A stretch of 64,000 bases of DNA. Source: Trissonchulus latispiculum. Its lineage: Eukaryota > Nematoda > Enoplea > Enoplida > Ironidae. The notes under the pieces were generated by a model that did not search any database, was not told where the DNA came from, and saw nothing but the letters and a program-made list of their open reading frames with translations. Both the position numbers and the translations under genes were made by a program. Positions 23,408 through 36,151 of the stretch are shown piece after piece (within the stretch, counting starts at the first letter, position 1; each line of letters opens with the position of its first letter). The stretch spans positions 1 to 64,000 of the forward strand of contig JASAND010020154.1 in the NCBI GenBank assembly GCA_030248195.1, in the 5' to 3' direction.

Positions 23408-23718
23408 ATGTTAGCAGTTGTGTTACAACTCTTTGTATTCCTTTTCAGTAAATATTCTATATTGATTTTAACAATTTAAAATTTTAACAATGCGCCTCCC
23501 AGAGCTTTTTATTCAAATCTTTTCAAGCTTTCCAATACAAATTTTCCCATTATGTCAAATTATTATGTTAGCAGTTGTGTTACAACTCTTTGTATTCCTT
23601 TTCAGTAAATATTCTATATTGATTTTAACAATTTAAAATTTTAACAATGCGCCTCCCAGAGCTTTTTATTCAAATCTTTTCAAGCTTTCCAATACAAATT
23701 TTCCCATTATGTCAAAGA
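23408..23718. repeat. 157-base tandem duplication
   Basis: Two near-identical units start ATGTTAGCAGTTGTG at 23408 and 23565. Present in both arms. Confidence 0.85.
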
Positions 23719-23838
23719 ATTTCTCAACTTTTATTGAAATCTTTTTAAAGATTTTGAAATCTTTTTAAAGATTTCCATCACGGCTTTTTTCAAAATTTCA
23801 AAAATTTTCTCAACTTCTGGGGGCTCCGCCCCCCAGAC

Positions 23839-24551
23839 CAGGGTTTTTTTGAAAATCGGACCTGCGTAAATTTTGCGTATTTTTGTTTTCGAGTGCGTAT
23901 TTTTAATTTCGACTGCGTAAAATTACAAAAATCGCTTCTCAACGTTATAAAAGCTATAAACACATTTAGCGTCGAATTAATGCTGTTTTTAAGAGTTTTA
24001 AACAACGTTAGGAATCTTAGCTTGAGTTTAAATTGCGTGCTCTCTCTGTGGTGTAAGAGTATAAATGAATAGGTGACGAAAAATATATATATATAGGTAC
24101 GCAGGGGGTCTGGGGGGCGCAGCCCCCAAGAAGTTGAAGAAAATTTTAAATTTCGGAGTAAATTTGCTCTTAAAACGTTGACTTCTTTGCCTTGACCAGT
24201 TTAATATTTAAGCCAATATTTGGTTAGACAAATAGAGTTACTGTTCCCTTGATTGAACACAATTTATATACTATATCAAATCAAACATAGAAAGAAAAGC
24301 ATCGCATGGTACAACGTGGGCTTAGGCAGAAAGTATAATTAACTGTAGACGGAAGGAGAATCGAAGAGGTATGCGGGGGGTCTGGGGGGCGGAAGCCCCC
24401 CAGAAGAAGCCAGAGCCCAAACTACGGCACTCTAGAAATTCGTACTACCGAATTTTTCGGCTGCGTATTTTGGTGCGTATTTTTGTTTTTGACTGCGTAT
24501 TTTTAAGCTCGACTGCGTAAATACGCAGTATTTTACGCAAAAAAAACCGTG
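23839..24551. mobile_element. Nested hAT-like MITE 2, left copy
   Basis: 713 bases with ends CAGGGTTTTTTTG and, inverted, CACGGTTTTTTTT. The exact 8-base duplication CCCCAGAC lies at 23831-23838 and 24552-24559. Subterminal TGCGTA and TACGCA words are repeated. Shares its first 13 bases with element 1. It sits inside element 3, with its duplication inside a CTGGGGGC-CTCC-type hairpin module. Confidence 0.88.
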
Positions 24552-24744
24552 CCCCAGACCCCGCGTCGGCGGGCGACGACTCCTAAATCTCGTCCTTTTT
24601 GCGTCTCCCAAAACGAACTTCTTAGTTGAAAACTTCGTCGCCGCCACCCCCCCCTCAGCGTAAACGTGTCAGGCGAAGGCAAAAATTTTTTTCCAGCTCG
24701 ACCCCCCTCTTTTCAAAAATCCTGGGTGCGCCCCTGTTCGATAC

Positions 24745-26207
24745 CTCCATCAAATAGCTGGGGACGATTTTTTATTTATTGTGAAATCGGTCTTCGTTAT
24801 AGAGAAATAAGCTGAAATATTGTGCGTAACCCTGTATATTGGCTACTTTTTCCAAATTTGCGTCAAGCGATTACTTTAGCTAGAAAGCAGCAATCGGGGC
24901 AACTAAAAAATCGTCCCTGGGTATATTGGTGCAGAACACATTTGTTCAGTAGCAGCCCTCCAGCTTGCATGGTGAATGCTCCACAATCTTGGAAAAAATG
25001 GGGGAAATAATTTTTGGATGGCTGGTGGGTGGTTTGTCCCTGTGAGACCTTCAGACGACGCAAGTTAGATTTTTACGGCTTGCATGGTTCAAGAAATGTT
25101 GGATTATTTGATTTCTGCAAAAATGACAAGTTTTTCTCGCCAAAACAAGAAAATCGGCTATATCTCACGGAGAGAAAAGCTAGAAACTTGGGCTTTAAAA
25201 AAGCAAAAATGTGAAGCTCAATGAGATCTTTCGAATGAATATAGTCATAACTGTATAGCAACTGCCAACGTTCAGAAATTGGACACCACTCTGACCGGAA
25301 ATTTCGAATTTTTTTTGAATCGGGATTGCGCGGAGGGTGTTAGAACGCTAAAAGATCTTATTTCGGAAAGTTTCATCAAATTTTCATCTTGATTTACGCC
25401 GCCAATTAACAATATGTGACCAAAAGAAATCACCAACTTAACAGGAATGCTTAAAGTGACAACAAGAACAAGCTGGGCCAAAATCCGCTGGCGCATCCCT
25501 TTATAAAAACTCAAACGCAAATCCTCACATTGAGGTGCTGAAAAATGCGCAAAGAATTTTTTGTTCTGTCGGCTGCGAGCAGGAATTTTGTGGTTGGAAA
25601 ATCGTCTATTTTGGTAGTTAAAACTGCTTTTCAGCTACGTAAGCTGGCTTATTTTTACGACGGCCCCCCACTCGGCGACCTCCCTAACCAAAAAAATTGC
25701 CAAATTTCACAATTTACACCCCAAATTTTTCAATGGTTCTTCCCGGCTTCGCCGAAAATTTTTAACGAAATTTTAGCATTCGCTTAAAAACGCATAAATT
25801 TATCGAAACGTTTTTCAAAAGTATATACATTATATATGCCCCATTTTGTGAGCCCCTCATCGATGGGGTGAACTTTGAGTACCCTCCCATAAATTTTGAC
25901 CTAAAAATAAGCCAGATAAGTAATTCAAGTTGCAAGAGTATAAACTTAGAGTATATAGGCTATTTTCATCAACCATATATGGCAATTTTAGAAACTTTTG
26001 GTTCCGACTTCGCCGTTTTTACTGGGAGAGGCGAATTACCTCACCCGTCACCCTCTATTTCGCCTGGAAAACCCAGGGCATCGGATAGCCTATCGCTTAG
26101 AGGTCCAGTGAATAAAATCTCGACTGATACGGTTAGTTATAACCCAAAACCTTCATCAAACCCCCACCCAAGTATTTTGTTCTTTTCAATTTCCATACAA
26201 ACCAATT
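24745..26207. other. Repeat region between hAT element 3 and STIMATE, left arm
   Basis: No gene recognised. Contains the C/G-run TIR element at 25644-25915 and related sequence to about 26085. Mirror 28477-30009. Confidence 0.5.
25644..25915. repeat. C/G-run TIR element, copy 2
   Basis: Ends CTGGCTTATTTTTA and TAAAAATAAGCCAG are perfect 14-base inverted repeats. The interior has C runs and a CCCGGCTTCGCCG word near 25748. Confidence 0.8.
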
Positions 26208-26803
26208 CTATTCAGCAACAACATCCGACAGACTACCATTGTGACTGTTTCAGCTCTCAGAGTGGCCGACAGACCCGAATGGGGCGAAACGGAAGGCGCC
26301 GGCAGGCGCGGGTCGGGCGGATAGGGTCGACCTCCGGCAGAGGCTGAATGGAGGACGACCTCACCCCGGGGCCACGAGTAGGGGGTACCAGTGACCGCCG
26401 ACTCGGTGATCAAATTTCATCATCATCTTCCTCTCCAGCAACAGATATCTCGAACCAGTCTCAGCGGGGTTCACCACTGATCTTGCTGTCTCTCCCTTCC
26501 TGCCGTCGGGGAGTGATTTGGCATCACAAAATTCCATGGTGCCAGGAAGTGGGATGATCAGCATCACCAGAGTGACCTCAGTTTGATTGGTGATCGGGCG
26601 GTCAGCGACGGCGAACCGATACCGCAGAATCCAACTGGACCACCAGGGTCATGACCAGTCCAGGGGGGGGGGGGGGGGGGGGCGTGGTGACAAACTGGAG
26701 GGTGGGATGGCGGACGACGACGTGGCGATGACGTGGATCGTTTGATGCCGGCGTAGATGCATCAGGAGCGTGGAGTCCAGCATGGACTCACACATACAGG
26801 TGT
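26208..26803 (-). pseudogene. STIMATE/TMEM110-like last exon, degraded left copy
   Basis: Reverse complement of the exon at 27686-28476 but about 195 bases shorter. A segment coding for a transmembrane helix is replaced by a run of 20 G at 26661-26680, and two further deletions fall in the acidic and Gly/Ser tail. The frame is broken at several places. Confidence 0.85.
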
Positions 26804-27045
26804 CTAGCAAAAACCAAAGAAAAATACATACATACATTCTCATTCATAATACATGTAGCATATCGGGAGTGCAGGGGTAGAGACCAGGCAATCTAGATAG
26901 TGGAAAGAAGGAGCGAGAAATGTTTTATGCTAGGGACTGGCTCTTTTAATGGAGGTTTTTGGAGTTCCTCCATGTCCAGATGTTTTTTTCTCCTCTCTAT
27001 GCCGTTTTCGTTTCTGCCTTGGTCTTTAAATCTTTGGGCAAACTG
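26804..27045. other. Innermost left-arm flank
   Basis: Pairs with about 27415-27680 with increasing divergence toward the centre. Intron-like, with TACATACA runs. No gene seen. Confidence 0.5.
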
Positions 27046-27414
27046 CGGAACAAGAATGCTAGAAAACTCAAACTGGCAGGGATAGGTGCCCCATGTGTGG
27101 TGCCTGTATGGTTAAGATATGAACTGTCTGACTCTACTCTATCGGCCTGAGCACAATTTTGATTGGTGAAGTCGTGCGGCGACGTTAGTGGCAGAGTCGA
27201 AAATCACGAATTTTGCTATAACTCGTTGAATATACGGAGTTGAGCTCTAATATTTTGAGGTTTTACTTTTACGTCGGGTTGCTACTATTCCTGACAGTTT
27301 GAGCCAAATCGATTTTTGAAGGTTGTCCAAGTCATGGTTCACCCTACCAGAAATCGGCTCATATATATATACGTATGTATGTACGTATATATTATATACA
27401 TACTGTTAATTCTT
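27046..27414. other. Centre of the inverted repeat
   Basis: About 370 bases that I cannot pair with the opposite arm. Homology decays through 26980-27045 on one side and 27415-27480 on the other. The right part holds an AT-rich, partly self-complementary run of ATAT and GTATGTAC units (27358-27405) that could form a hairpin. No exon of STIMATE or any other gene is recognisable here. Confidence 0.7.
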
Positions 27415-27685
27415 GGTTACAATTTGCTCCAAAGTGTGACAAAGACCAAGGCAAGGCAAGAAAACGCATGGGGAGGTCGAATGGAGGAACTCCAAAGTGG
27501 GGGATGAGCCCTCCATTAAAAGAGCCAGTCCGTGCTAGCTAAAACATTTCTGCTTCCTTCTTTTCCGCTTATCTAAATTGCCTGGTTGTACCTTCCTCCT
27601 GCAGTATGCTTCCTGATTATGCTACATGTATTTATTTTTGTATGTATGTATGTCTGTATGTATTTTTCTTTGGTTTTTTTGCTAG

Positions 27686-28476
27686 GCACCTGGTATGTGG
27701 TGAGTTTCCTGCTGGACTCCACCCTTGGGCTCCTGATCATCTACGCCGGCGTCAAACTGATCCTGGTCATCGCACGTCGTCGTCGCCATCCCACCCTCCA
27801 GTTTGGTCACTACGGCTATCCGCCGGCCTGTCGAGCCTGGCTCCATCAGTGTCTGGCCTTTATCCTGATCGTTTTGGTCATGAAACTGGTCATGACCCTG
27901 GTGGTCCAGTTTGGATTCTGGTATCGGGTTCGCCGTCTGCTGACCAGCCCGATCACCAATCCCAAACTGGAGGTCACTCTGGTGATGCTGGTCATCCCTT
28001 TCCTGGTCAACACTCTCATGTTTTGGGTGGTGGATAATTTTGTGATGCTCAAATCGTACTCCCCGACGGCGGGGGGCGAGGGAGGGGCCAGCAAGATCGG
28101 TGGTGAACCCCCGCTGGATTCTGGTTCGGGTTCGGCCCAGTATTTTCGAGCTACGGCTTCCCCCGCGGACTTTGAGGCTCGCTATGGTAGATCTGTGAAC
28201 TGTGACGATGGGTCCCTACAGAATCTGTTGCTGGACGAGGAAGATGATGATGAATATTTGATCACCGAGTCGGCGGTCCTGGTACCCCCTACTCGTGGCC
28301 CCGGGGGTGAGGTCGTCCTCCATTCAGCCTCTGCCGGAGGATCGACCCTAATCCCGCCCGACCCAGCGCCTGCCGGCGCCGCTTCCGTTTCGCCCCATTC
28401 GGGTCTGTCGGCCACTTCTGAGAGCTTAAAACAGCGTCACAATGGTAGTCTGTCGGATGATTTGTTGCTGAATTAG
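27686..28476 (+). CDS. STIMATE/TMEM110-like ER membrane protein, last exon, right copy
   Basis: After the acceptor (tttgctag) the exon runs open to a stop. It encodes three or four hydrophobic helices with the family signatures FLLDSTLGLLIIYAGVKL, a basic loop followed by FGHYGYPP, and MLVIPFLVNTLMFWVVDNF. An acidic, Pro/Ser-rich cytoplasmic tail follows. In vertebrates STIMATE is an ER protein promoting STIM1 activation at ER-plasma membrane junctions; transfer of this role is inference. The 5' exons with the first membrane segment are absent, because the exon lies about 270 bases from the palindrome centre. The mirror copy is divergently oriented and equally lacks them. Confidence 0.85.
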
Positions 28477-30009
28477 AATTGGTTTGTATGGAAATTGAAA
28501 AGAACAAATGATTCTTGGGTGGGGGTTTGATGAAGGTTTTGGGTTGTAACTAACCGTATCATGTCGGGTATTTTATTCGACTGGATCTAAGCGATAGGCT
28601 ATCCGATTGCCTTGGCGTTTTCTAGGCGAAATAGTAAGGGTGACGGGTGAGGTAACCCTTCCGGCCCCCCCCTCCCAGTAAAAACGGCGAAGTCGGAACC
28701 AAAAGTTTCTAAAATTGCCATATATGGTTGATTGAAAATAGCCTATTTTCTCTAAGTTTATACTCTTGCAACTTAATTACTTATCTGGCTTATTTTTAGG
28801 TCAAAATTTATGGGGCGGGTGCTCAAAGTTCACCCCCATCGATGGGGGGGGGCTCACCAAAAATGGGGGCATATATACATGTATATACTTTTGAAAAACG
28901 TTTCGATAAATTTATGCGTTTTTAAGCGAATGCTAAAATTTCGTTAAAAATTCGGCGAAGCCGGAAAAACCATTGAAAATTTGGGGTGTAAATTGTGAAA
29001 TTTGGCAATTTTTTTGGTTAGGGGGGAGGTCGCCGAGTGGGGGGCCGTCGTAAAAATAAGCCAGCTTACGTAGCTGAAAACAGTTTTAACACCAAAATAG
29101 ACGATTTTCAACCACAAAAATTCCTGCTGCAGCCGACAGAACAAAATTCTTTGGCATTTTTCAGCACCTCAATGTGAGGATTTGCGTTTGAGTTTTTATA
29201 AGGGATGCGCCAGCGATTACGGCCCAGCTTGTTCTTGTTGTCACTTTAAGCATTCCTTTAAGTTGGTGATTTCTTTTGGTCACATATTGTTAATTGGCGG
29301 CGTAAATCAAGATGAAATTTGATGAAACTTTCCGAAATAAGTTCTTTTAGCGTTCTAACACCCTCCGCGCAATCCCGATTCAAAAATTCGAAATTTCCGG
29401 TCAGAGTGGTTTTTCCCAATTTCTGAACGTTTGGCAGTTGCTATACAGTTATGACTATATTCATTCGAAAGATCTCATTGAGCTTCACATTTTTGCTTTT
29501 TAAAGCAAGTTTCTAGCTTTTCTCTACCGTGAGATATAGCCGATTTTCTTGTTTTGGCGTCGAAAACTTGTCATTTTTGCAGAAATCAAATAATCCAACA
29601 TTTCTTGAACTACGCAAGCCGTAAAATCAAACTAAGGGCGTCGATCTGAAGGTCTCACAGGGACAAATTATCCGACGCATGATCGTCTTCCAACTGCTAT
29701 CCTGTAGGCTGCTATCATAAAAAATGTAGTTTTCGCAAAAACACGACCAATTTTTTCCAAAGATTGTGGAGCATTCACCATGCAAGCTGGAGGGCTGCTA
29801 CTGAACAAATGTGTTCTGCACCAATATACCCAGGGACGATTTTTTAGTTGCCCCGATTGCTGCTTTCTAGCTAAAGTAATCGCTTGACAAATTTGGAAAA
29901 AGTAGCCAATATACAGGTTACGCACACATTTCAGCTTATTTCTCTATAACGAAGACCGATTTCACAATAAATAAAAAATCGTCCCCAGCTATTTGATGGA
30001 GGTATCGAA
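28477..30009. other. Repeat region, right arm mirror of 24745-26207
   Basis: No gene recognised. Contains C-run blocks and the TIR element at 28785-29064. Confidence 0.5.
28785..29064. repeat. C/G-run TIR element, mirror of copy 2
   Basis: Same CTGGCTTATTTTTA ends. Homopolymer lengths differ from the left copy. Confidence 0.8.
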
Positions 30010-31948
30010 CAGGGGCGCACCCAGGATTTTGAAAAGAGGGGGGTCGAGCTGGAAAAAATTTTTTGCCTTCGCCTGACACGTTTACGCTGAGGGGGGGGGG
30101 TGGCGGCGACGAAGTTTTCAACTAAGAGTTCGTTTTGGGAGACGCAAAAAGGACGAGATTTAGGAGTCGTCGCCCGCCGACGCGGGGGGTCTGGGGCACG
30201 GTTTTTTTTGCGTAAAATACTGCGTATTTACGCAGTCGAGCTTAAAAATACGCAGTCAAAAACAAAAATACGCACCAAAATACGCAGCCGAAAAATTCGG
30301 TAGTACGAATTTCTAGAGTGCTCTAAATTAATTTCTTGAGACAATTTACCGTAGTTTGGGCTCTGGCTTCTTCTGGGGGGCTTCCGCCCCCCAGACCCCC
30401 CGCATACCTCTTCGATTCTCCTTCCGTCTACAGTTAATTATACTTTCTGCCTAAGCCCACGTTGTACCATGCGATGCTTTTCTTTCTATGTTTGATTTGA
30501 TATAGTATATAAATTGTGTTCAATCAAGGGAACAGTAACTCTATTTGTCTAACCAAATATTGGCTTAAATATTAAACTGTTCAAGGCAAAGAAGTCAACG
30601 TTTTAAGAGCAAATTTACTCCGAAATTTAAAATTTTCTTCAACTTCTGGGGGGCTGCGCCCCCCAGACCCCCTGCGTACCTATATATATTTTTCGTCACC
30701 TATTCATTTATACTCTTACACCACAGAGAGAGCACGCAATTTAAACTCAAGCTAAGATTCCTAACGTTGTTTAAAACTCTTAAAAACAGCATTAATTCGA
30801 CGCTAAATGTGTTTATAGCTTTTATAACGTTGAGAAGCGATTTTTGTAATTTTACGCAGTCGAAATTAAAAATACGCACTCGAAAACAAAAATACGCAAA
30901 ATTTACGCAGGTCCGATTTTCAAAAAAACCCTGGTCTGGGGGCGGAGCCCCCAGAAGTTGAGAAAATTTTTGAAATTTTGAAAAAGCCGTGATGGAAATC
31001 TTTAAAAAGATTTCAAAATCTTTAAAAAGATTTCAATAAAAGTTGAGAAATTCTTTGACATAATGGGAAAATTTGTATTGGAAAGCTTGAAAAGATTTGA
31101 ATAAAAAGCTCTGGGAGGCGCATTGTTAAAATTTTAAATTGTTAAAATCAATATAGAATATTTACTGAAAAGGAATACAAAGAGTTGTAACACAACTGCT
31201 AACATAATAATTTGACATAATGGGAAAATTTGTATTGGAAAGCTTGAAAAGATTTGAATAAAAAGCTCTGGGAGGCGCATTGTTAAAATTTTAAATTGTT
31301 AAAATCAATATAGAATATTTACTGAAAAGGAATACAAAGAGTTGTAACACAACTGCTAACATGTATCCATCATAAAAATATCAAAACCATAAAAAACTAA
31401 AATAGTCAACAATAAAACTGGCATCAAACATCTTAAGTACATATAGTCAATCAATACAAGAAGCAAAAATGCAAAGGAGCAAAAAGAGCTGCAGGCGCGA
31501 AAAATTAAAAAATATGACGTAGAAAAGCAGGCACGCACTTTTTTGAAATCGAGATAGAAAAGCCAGTAAAATTGAGATAAAGAAAGCGCCGCGTGCGAGA
31601 AAAATTGAGGTAAAAAATCGCCGCAGGTTCCAAACGTTGTAAAAGTTAACACATATGAGGGCCGCAGGCGAAAAAATTTTTTAAATCCAATTAGAAAGAA
31701 GCGCCGCAGGCCCGAAACTTTTTGAAAATTCAGCAGAAAAGTGCAGGAGGCGAGAAAAATTGTGAAAATCGAGGTATAACAGCACCGCAGGCGAGAAAAT
31801 TGTAAAAATCGAGACAGAAAGTGCCGCAGGCGCGAAAAATTTTCATAATTTTTAATCTTATGCACTAATAATGGCTCAATTTTTGCTTTCTCCGCGAAAA
31901 CCCCGGGGGTGGGGGTCGGAACCCCCATCCCCCCCTAGTGTGCCCATG
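30010..31948. mobile_element. Non-autonomous hAT-like element 3, right copy
   Basis: Begins CAGGGGCGCACCCAGG after GTATCGAA (30002-30009) and ends GTGTGCCCATG. The outer duplication is altered to GTATCAGA on the other side. Carries the mirrored array (31480-31845) and the tandem duplication (about 31050-31363). Confidence 0.85.
30197..30933. mobile_element. Nested hAT-like MITE 2, right copy
   Basis: Flanked by exact GTCTGGGG duplications at 30189-30196 and 30934-30941. About 24 bases longer than the left copy. Confidence 0.87.
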
Positions 31949-34312
31949 GTATCAGAATGATATAACCGATGTCTCGCAAAAAAAATTTACTGAGTCTGCA
32001 AAAATTCTGGAAAATTATACTTCTTCTAAAATGTGTTAAAAATATTTTCGAAAAGCAACATTAGTTTCGTGGCATGCATTAAAAAGAGAAAATGTCAAGC
32101 TACATTTTGATATAAAAATGGCTTCCTAACTACAAGTAATGAATGAGTAGTAATGGTGCAAACTTTATGTGACCAAAGGGAATCATCACCTTAAGTATGT
32201 TTTCACTAAAACATTTTTATTAATTGGCGGGAGGGTTTGTGGTTATGCCTGTGCTAAGAACAGACTTTGGTTTGGCGAAAAAGCTACCACTTTGAGACAG
32301 TCATTACAATTAGTCCAACTCTAATGTTCTACTGTTTGTATGTAATACTCACCTATGATGATTTTGAGCTTTCATCACGTCCTAGACACCTTTACTGTTT
32401 TTGCCCTTTTGTCCTTTCCTGGTGAATTTTAGGGCAATTCTCCGCTGACATTTTTTAGTGGGGGAGTTATTGCCCCCAACTTTACGCTTCCCCGTGCATT
32501 TTTAGGAGATACCCCCGATTTGTACTCTCTTTTCGGGGTGCCCCATCATTGTTTTTGGGCGGTCGCCCAAAAGTGTCAAACCTCAAGATTTTGAGGTCAC
32601 AGTTTCAGAAATTTTCAAAAAAGTTTCTAAAATTTAGCTAATTTACAGACATATATATTACGCTCATTGTAAGCTAAAAGCCATCTTTTTTTACCTGATA
32701 TACCTAATTATTCGCGAAATAATTACGTGAATTTATTCCGCGGTCTTTCCCCTCTTCCACGTTTCGGAAATATCCCTTAACTTTCGAATCCCCAAAAGGA
32801 TTTTCCGGTACCGGTTTGGAGTCTCACCATTTTCGTTTCATTTGATATTATTATGGTTTGCTTGAGAATATCGTTTCTTGTGTATTTTGTGTGTAGGTGC
32901 GATTTTTTGTCATTGTTGCTGCTGTTCGTGTAAAGTACATTACTGTAAATGTGGCTCATTTCTGATGATTGTAACAAAACTGCTAAAACAAGTGTTGTAT
33001 GTACGAACGATGTGTATTTGGTTTATGTTGTAATTATTGTATTCCATAATGTGCATTGCATTTGAACGTGTATTTATTAAAGCTATCACGTCTTTCATTT
33101 TAAAATTAGCTGGTTAGGGGTTGTCAGTTATTTATGCAAGTTGCTGCAATTTGATCCTTTCTAATTTAGGGTCTGTTTCGTTGCAAGATGTCAGGAAAAA
33201 TTTATTTGAAATTTTTATTTAGAAAGCATTTAGTTTAAAAATCTAGTCCATTCTGGTCTGCCTTCCGCTTAATAGATAATGGCGATAACCAAGGAATTCC
33301 AGCTAGTGGGAATGATGCTGTCTTATGGCATAGATTTGAGTTTTTTGGGGCAAGGACTCGCGACTTCCGATTCAAGCTTCCAGATTTTTGAGAATGACCT
33401 AAACTGGGCTTAGCCAAAGGATTTTTTCTTGGGGGGAATCCGAGGAGCAAGGAATTTGGGGGAGATTTTTCGAAAAATATCGCTATTTTTCTAGTATTCA
33501 CTAAAAGTTTATTTTGATCGCAACAATACGCAGATTTAGTGTTGAAATGCGCAAAAAATAGTAAAAATCTCCGACGAGGCCGGAAAAGTTTATAAAATTT
33601 AGCCATTTCAACGATTTTTTCAGGGCAAAATTTGGTACCAAGCGGGGCATCGACTTTTGTTGGGGGGAAGGGTGTTTATGGGGGCCCACTAGAATTATAA
33701 GGTCAGTTGAATGGTTACTTCCAAAAGCTCAGAGGCTACTGCTAGGATCACTGTATTTTACTCTTTCAATTTTTAATACATTCAACTTCAAAATCCCAGA
33801 ATGCTTAATTTTGGTGTGCTGGCGGACGATGGCCAATGCTTTGCTTTGGGTTTAGCAGGACCACCAGAAACCTATGTACGTAAACAACTAAAAAATCAGT
33901 AAACGGTTGGATTGCAGCAACGTTACACGGTGTATAGTGTTTGCGATGTGGTACACATAAAAACTTGTTTCCTTGTTACAACCCATGCAGCTGTGCACAA
34001 TATTGCATAAAGTTGTGCAATTAAATGTTTGCAAGTTAGTACAAGCCATGGGTTGAGTAAAGTTGTGCAGTTCAAGTCTGTTCTTTAATGCATTTACTTT
34101 TTGACTAATTGTAGCAGTCCAGTCAGTCTTTGTTTTTTGCAAATGTTTAACAGATCGTGGACTAATTTTTTTAGTCAGCTACCGGTTTGTGTTAAAATTC
34201 GCAAGATCAAAAACTTGCCACATTTAAGCTCATTTCCCCAAGTCAATCTTTGCAACTGTGTAAGCAGAAATCCCATTTGGAGTTCACATTGCAGGCGTTT
34301 AAACAAAGAAGT
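31949..34312. other. Repeat-rich region, mirror of 20451-22815
   Basis: Highly similar to the left arm. No gene recognised. Confidence 0.5.
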
Positions 34313-34675
34313 ATGGCCTTACTGGCAGAAGATCAATGCAAATTTCTGCTCAAGGAAAGAATTCAGGACGTTTTGGATTCCATTTTCCAGCCTGGCAATT
34401 ATTCGATTCTCCGTTTTTGCAGAGTTGACGGCGGGAGAGGCTACTCATCGCATGTTGTATCTGTCGAATTAGTCTGGAAGAATGGACTCAATCAAATCGA
34501 GGAAAACAAATTACCGTCTAGCTTGGTGTTAAAGTTGCCGACAACCTCAAAATTTGACCACGAAGGGCCGGATTATTGCTTCCAGGTATTATGCTGATGG
34601 GTCGGTAAAATGGTTTCACGTTAGCTGTTGTTAAACGATATGATGTAATGAAGTAATTGGTTACACTTACGACTA

Positions 34676-35515
34676 TCGGCCGTTTGCACCACATGTGATT
34701 AACTATTTGCTAAGCACTTGCTAATCCGAAGACCAAATGATCAGCTAAACAAGTTCTAATCTTGAGCATTTGCTTAGCAACAACTCCGTTGCACCACATC
34801 TGATTAGTAAGTGCTTAACAGATCATCAGTTTAGCAGTTGCTTAGCAAATGGTTAGCATTACTAAGAATTGACCAATGAAAATGCTGAAATTTTGAATTT
34901 GGACCAATCAGCTATGGGAATTTTATGCCATTGTCATGTGATTACAAGGACTGCCGTATCTGCTAATCACTTGCTTAACTTTTTCTCAGGACATACATTA
35001 GCAGTCTTTGAATTCGATGCAAGAAACCAAATTTTGTGTTCGGTTGAGTTATACATGCCCCTACCTGGGATGAGTTGTGTTGCTGAGTTATCTGTAGTAT
35101 ATATAAAATTAAACGAGTCGGATATTTCCAAATTCCAAACGTTTGAGAATCTTAAAAATGCTTTTATCTCGTTACACTTTAGCGTTCCAAATTGTTGGCG
35201 AACATTTTATTTGATATCTTGCTATTAGGGGCAACGTGGAGAACCTCTAAGTATCCAGCAAGCATTTTCGCCATTACGGTTTGACTGGAGATAATAATAA
35301 ATTCGAAAAATTAGCAGGAATTTCGCCGGTAATCCTCCTCCAAAATAGGATTAAATATTTGCTTCTTGAGCAATTGATTAGCATCTGCTTAGCAGTTGGT
35401 TAACTTAATCATATTTGGTGCAAAGGAGTTTGGGATTAAGCACTCGCTAAGCAATTGCTAAGCTAAGCACGAAATTCGCTAATCATTTGCTAATCACATT
35501 TGGTGCAAACCAGTG
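34676..35515. repeat. MITE with GTTTGCACCA ends, right copy
   Basis: Mirror of 19248-20086 in kinase intron 1. Confidence 0.75.
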
Positions 35516-36151
35516 TATAGAGAGAACTAAAACAAACACTTATGCAGCCTAGCTAAGCTAAACTTAACTACTTTTACATACCAATACCCGATTTCAATTT
35601 TCTTTTCAGGAAACAACGCTAAAGGAACTTCATAGAATTGAGTGCCAAACTTATTCATTCCTTCAAACGATATCGGCAAAGCTTAACTTCAAGTCGTTCG
35701 CTCCGGCTTGTTTTGGTCTGAAAATGATTACAGGAGAGGTAGAGAAAGGGTTTCTGGCTTTGGAGGATTGGTCGGATGGTACGGTACCGGATTTTGTCCA
35801 GGGTCTGTCTCTAGAGCAAGCCAAGGCAGTGCTCGACGGTGTAGCTCGACTTCAAGTAGCTGGGATGCTTCATGACAGCTGGAAAGCCGAAGCAGTCCAA
35901 CTCCGCGTCTCCAAGTTTCAAAGGATTGTGAAATTCAAAGACTTTAATCATGAAACTATGCTGCGGGAATGCCCAGATGTTTACATGGTACTTAAATAAG
36001 CTTGGTGTAAGTTTAGATTGAATAAATTTAGATTGAACAGAATCAAGATTTTATTTGGGATTAGTTTTCTAATTCTGCCTGGAAGGCTTGCCTTGTACTC
36101 CTATGTCTGGTATATACGTACACGGAACAGATGTTATGCACATTTCCGACT

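Larger units (their letters stand above)
22816..24736. mobile_element. Non-autonomous hAT-like element 3, left copy
   Basis: 1921 bases with inverted ends CATGGGCACACCCAGG and, reversed, CAGGGGCGCACCCAGG. The exact 8-base duplication TTCGATAC lies at 22808-22815 and 24737-24744. Contains a GC-hairpin array, a 157-base tandem duplication and nested hAT-like element 2. No transposase ORF. Confidence 0.88.
1..27045. repeat. Left arm of giant inverted repeat
   Basis: Reading inward from base 1, the reverse complement of this arm is found from about 54408 down to 27415 with the same order of genes and repeats. Mirror anchors include 6420 with 48371, 14240 with 40512, 20450 with 34313 and 22816 with 31948. 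The arm is still inside the repeat at base 1, so its outer end is not visible. Differences are mostly 1-3 base indels plus scattered substitutions, and a loss of about 300 bases near the centre (26250-26690). Confidence 0.95.

Noticed and set aside
31356..31928. 190-codon open frame in the right hAT element 3
   Set aside because: Made of the GC-hairpin array and T-rich spacers; low complexity, and the left arm does not keep it open.
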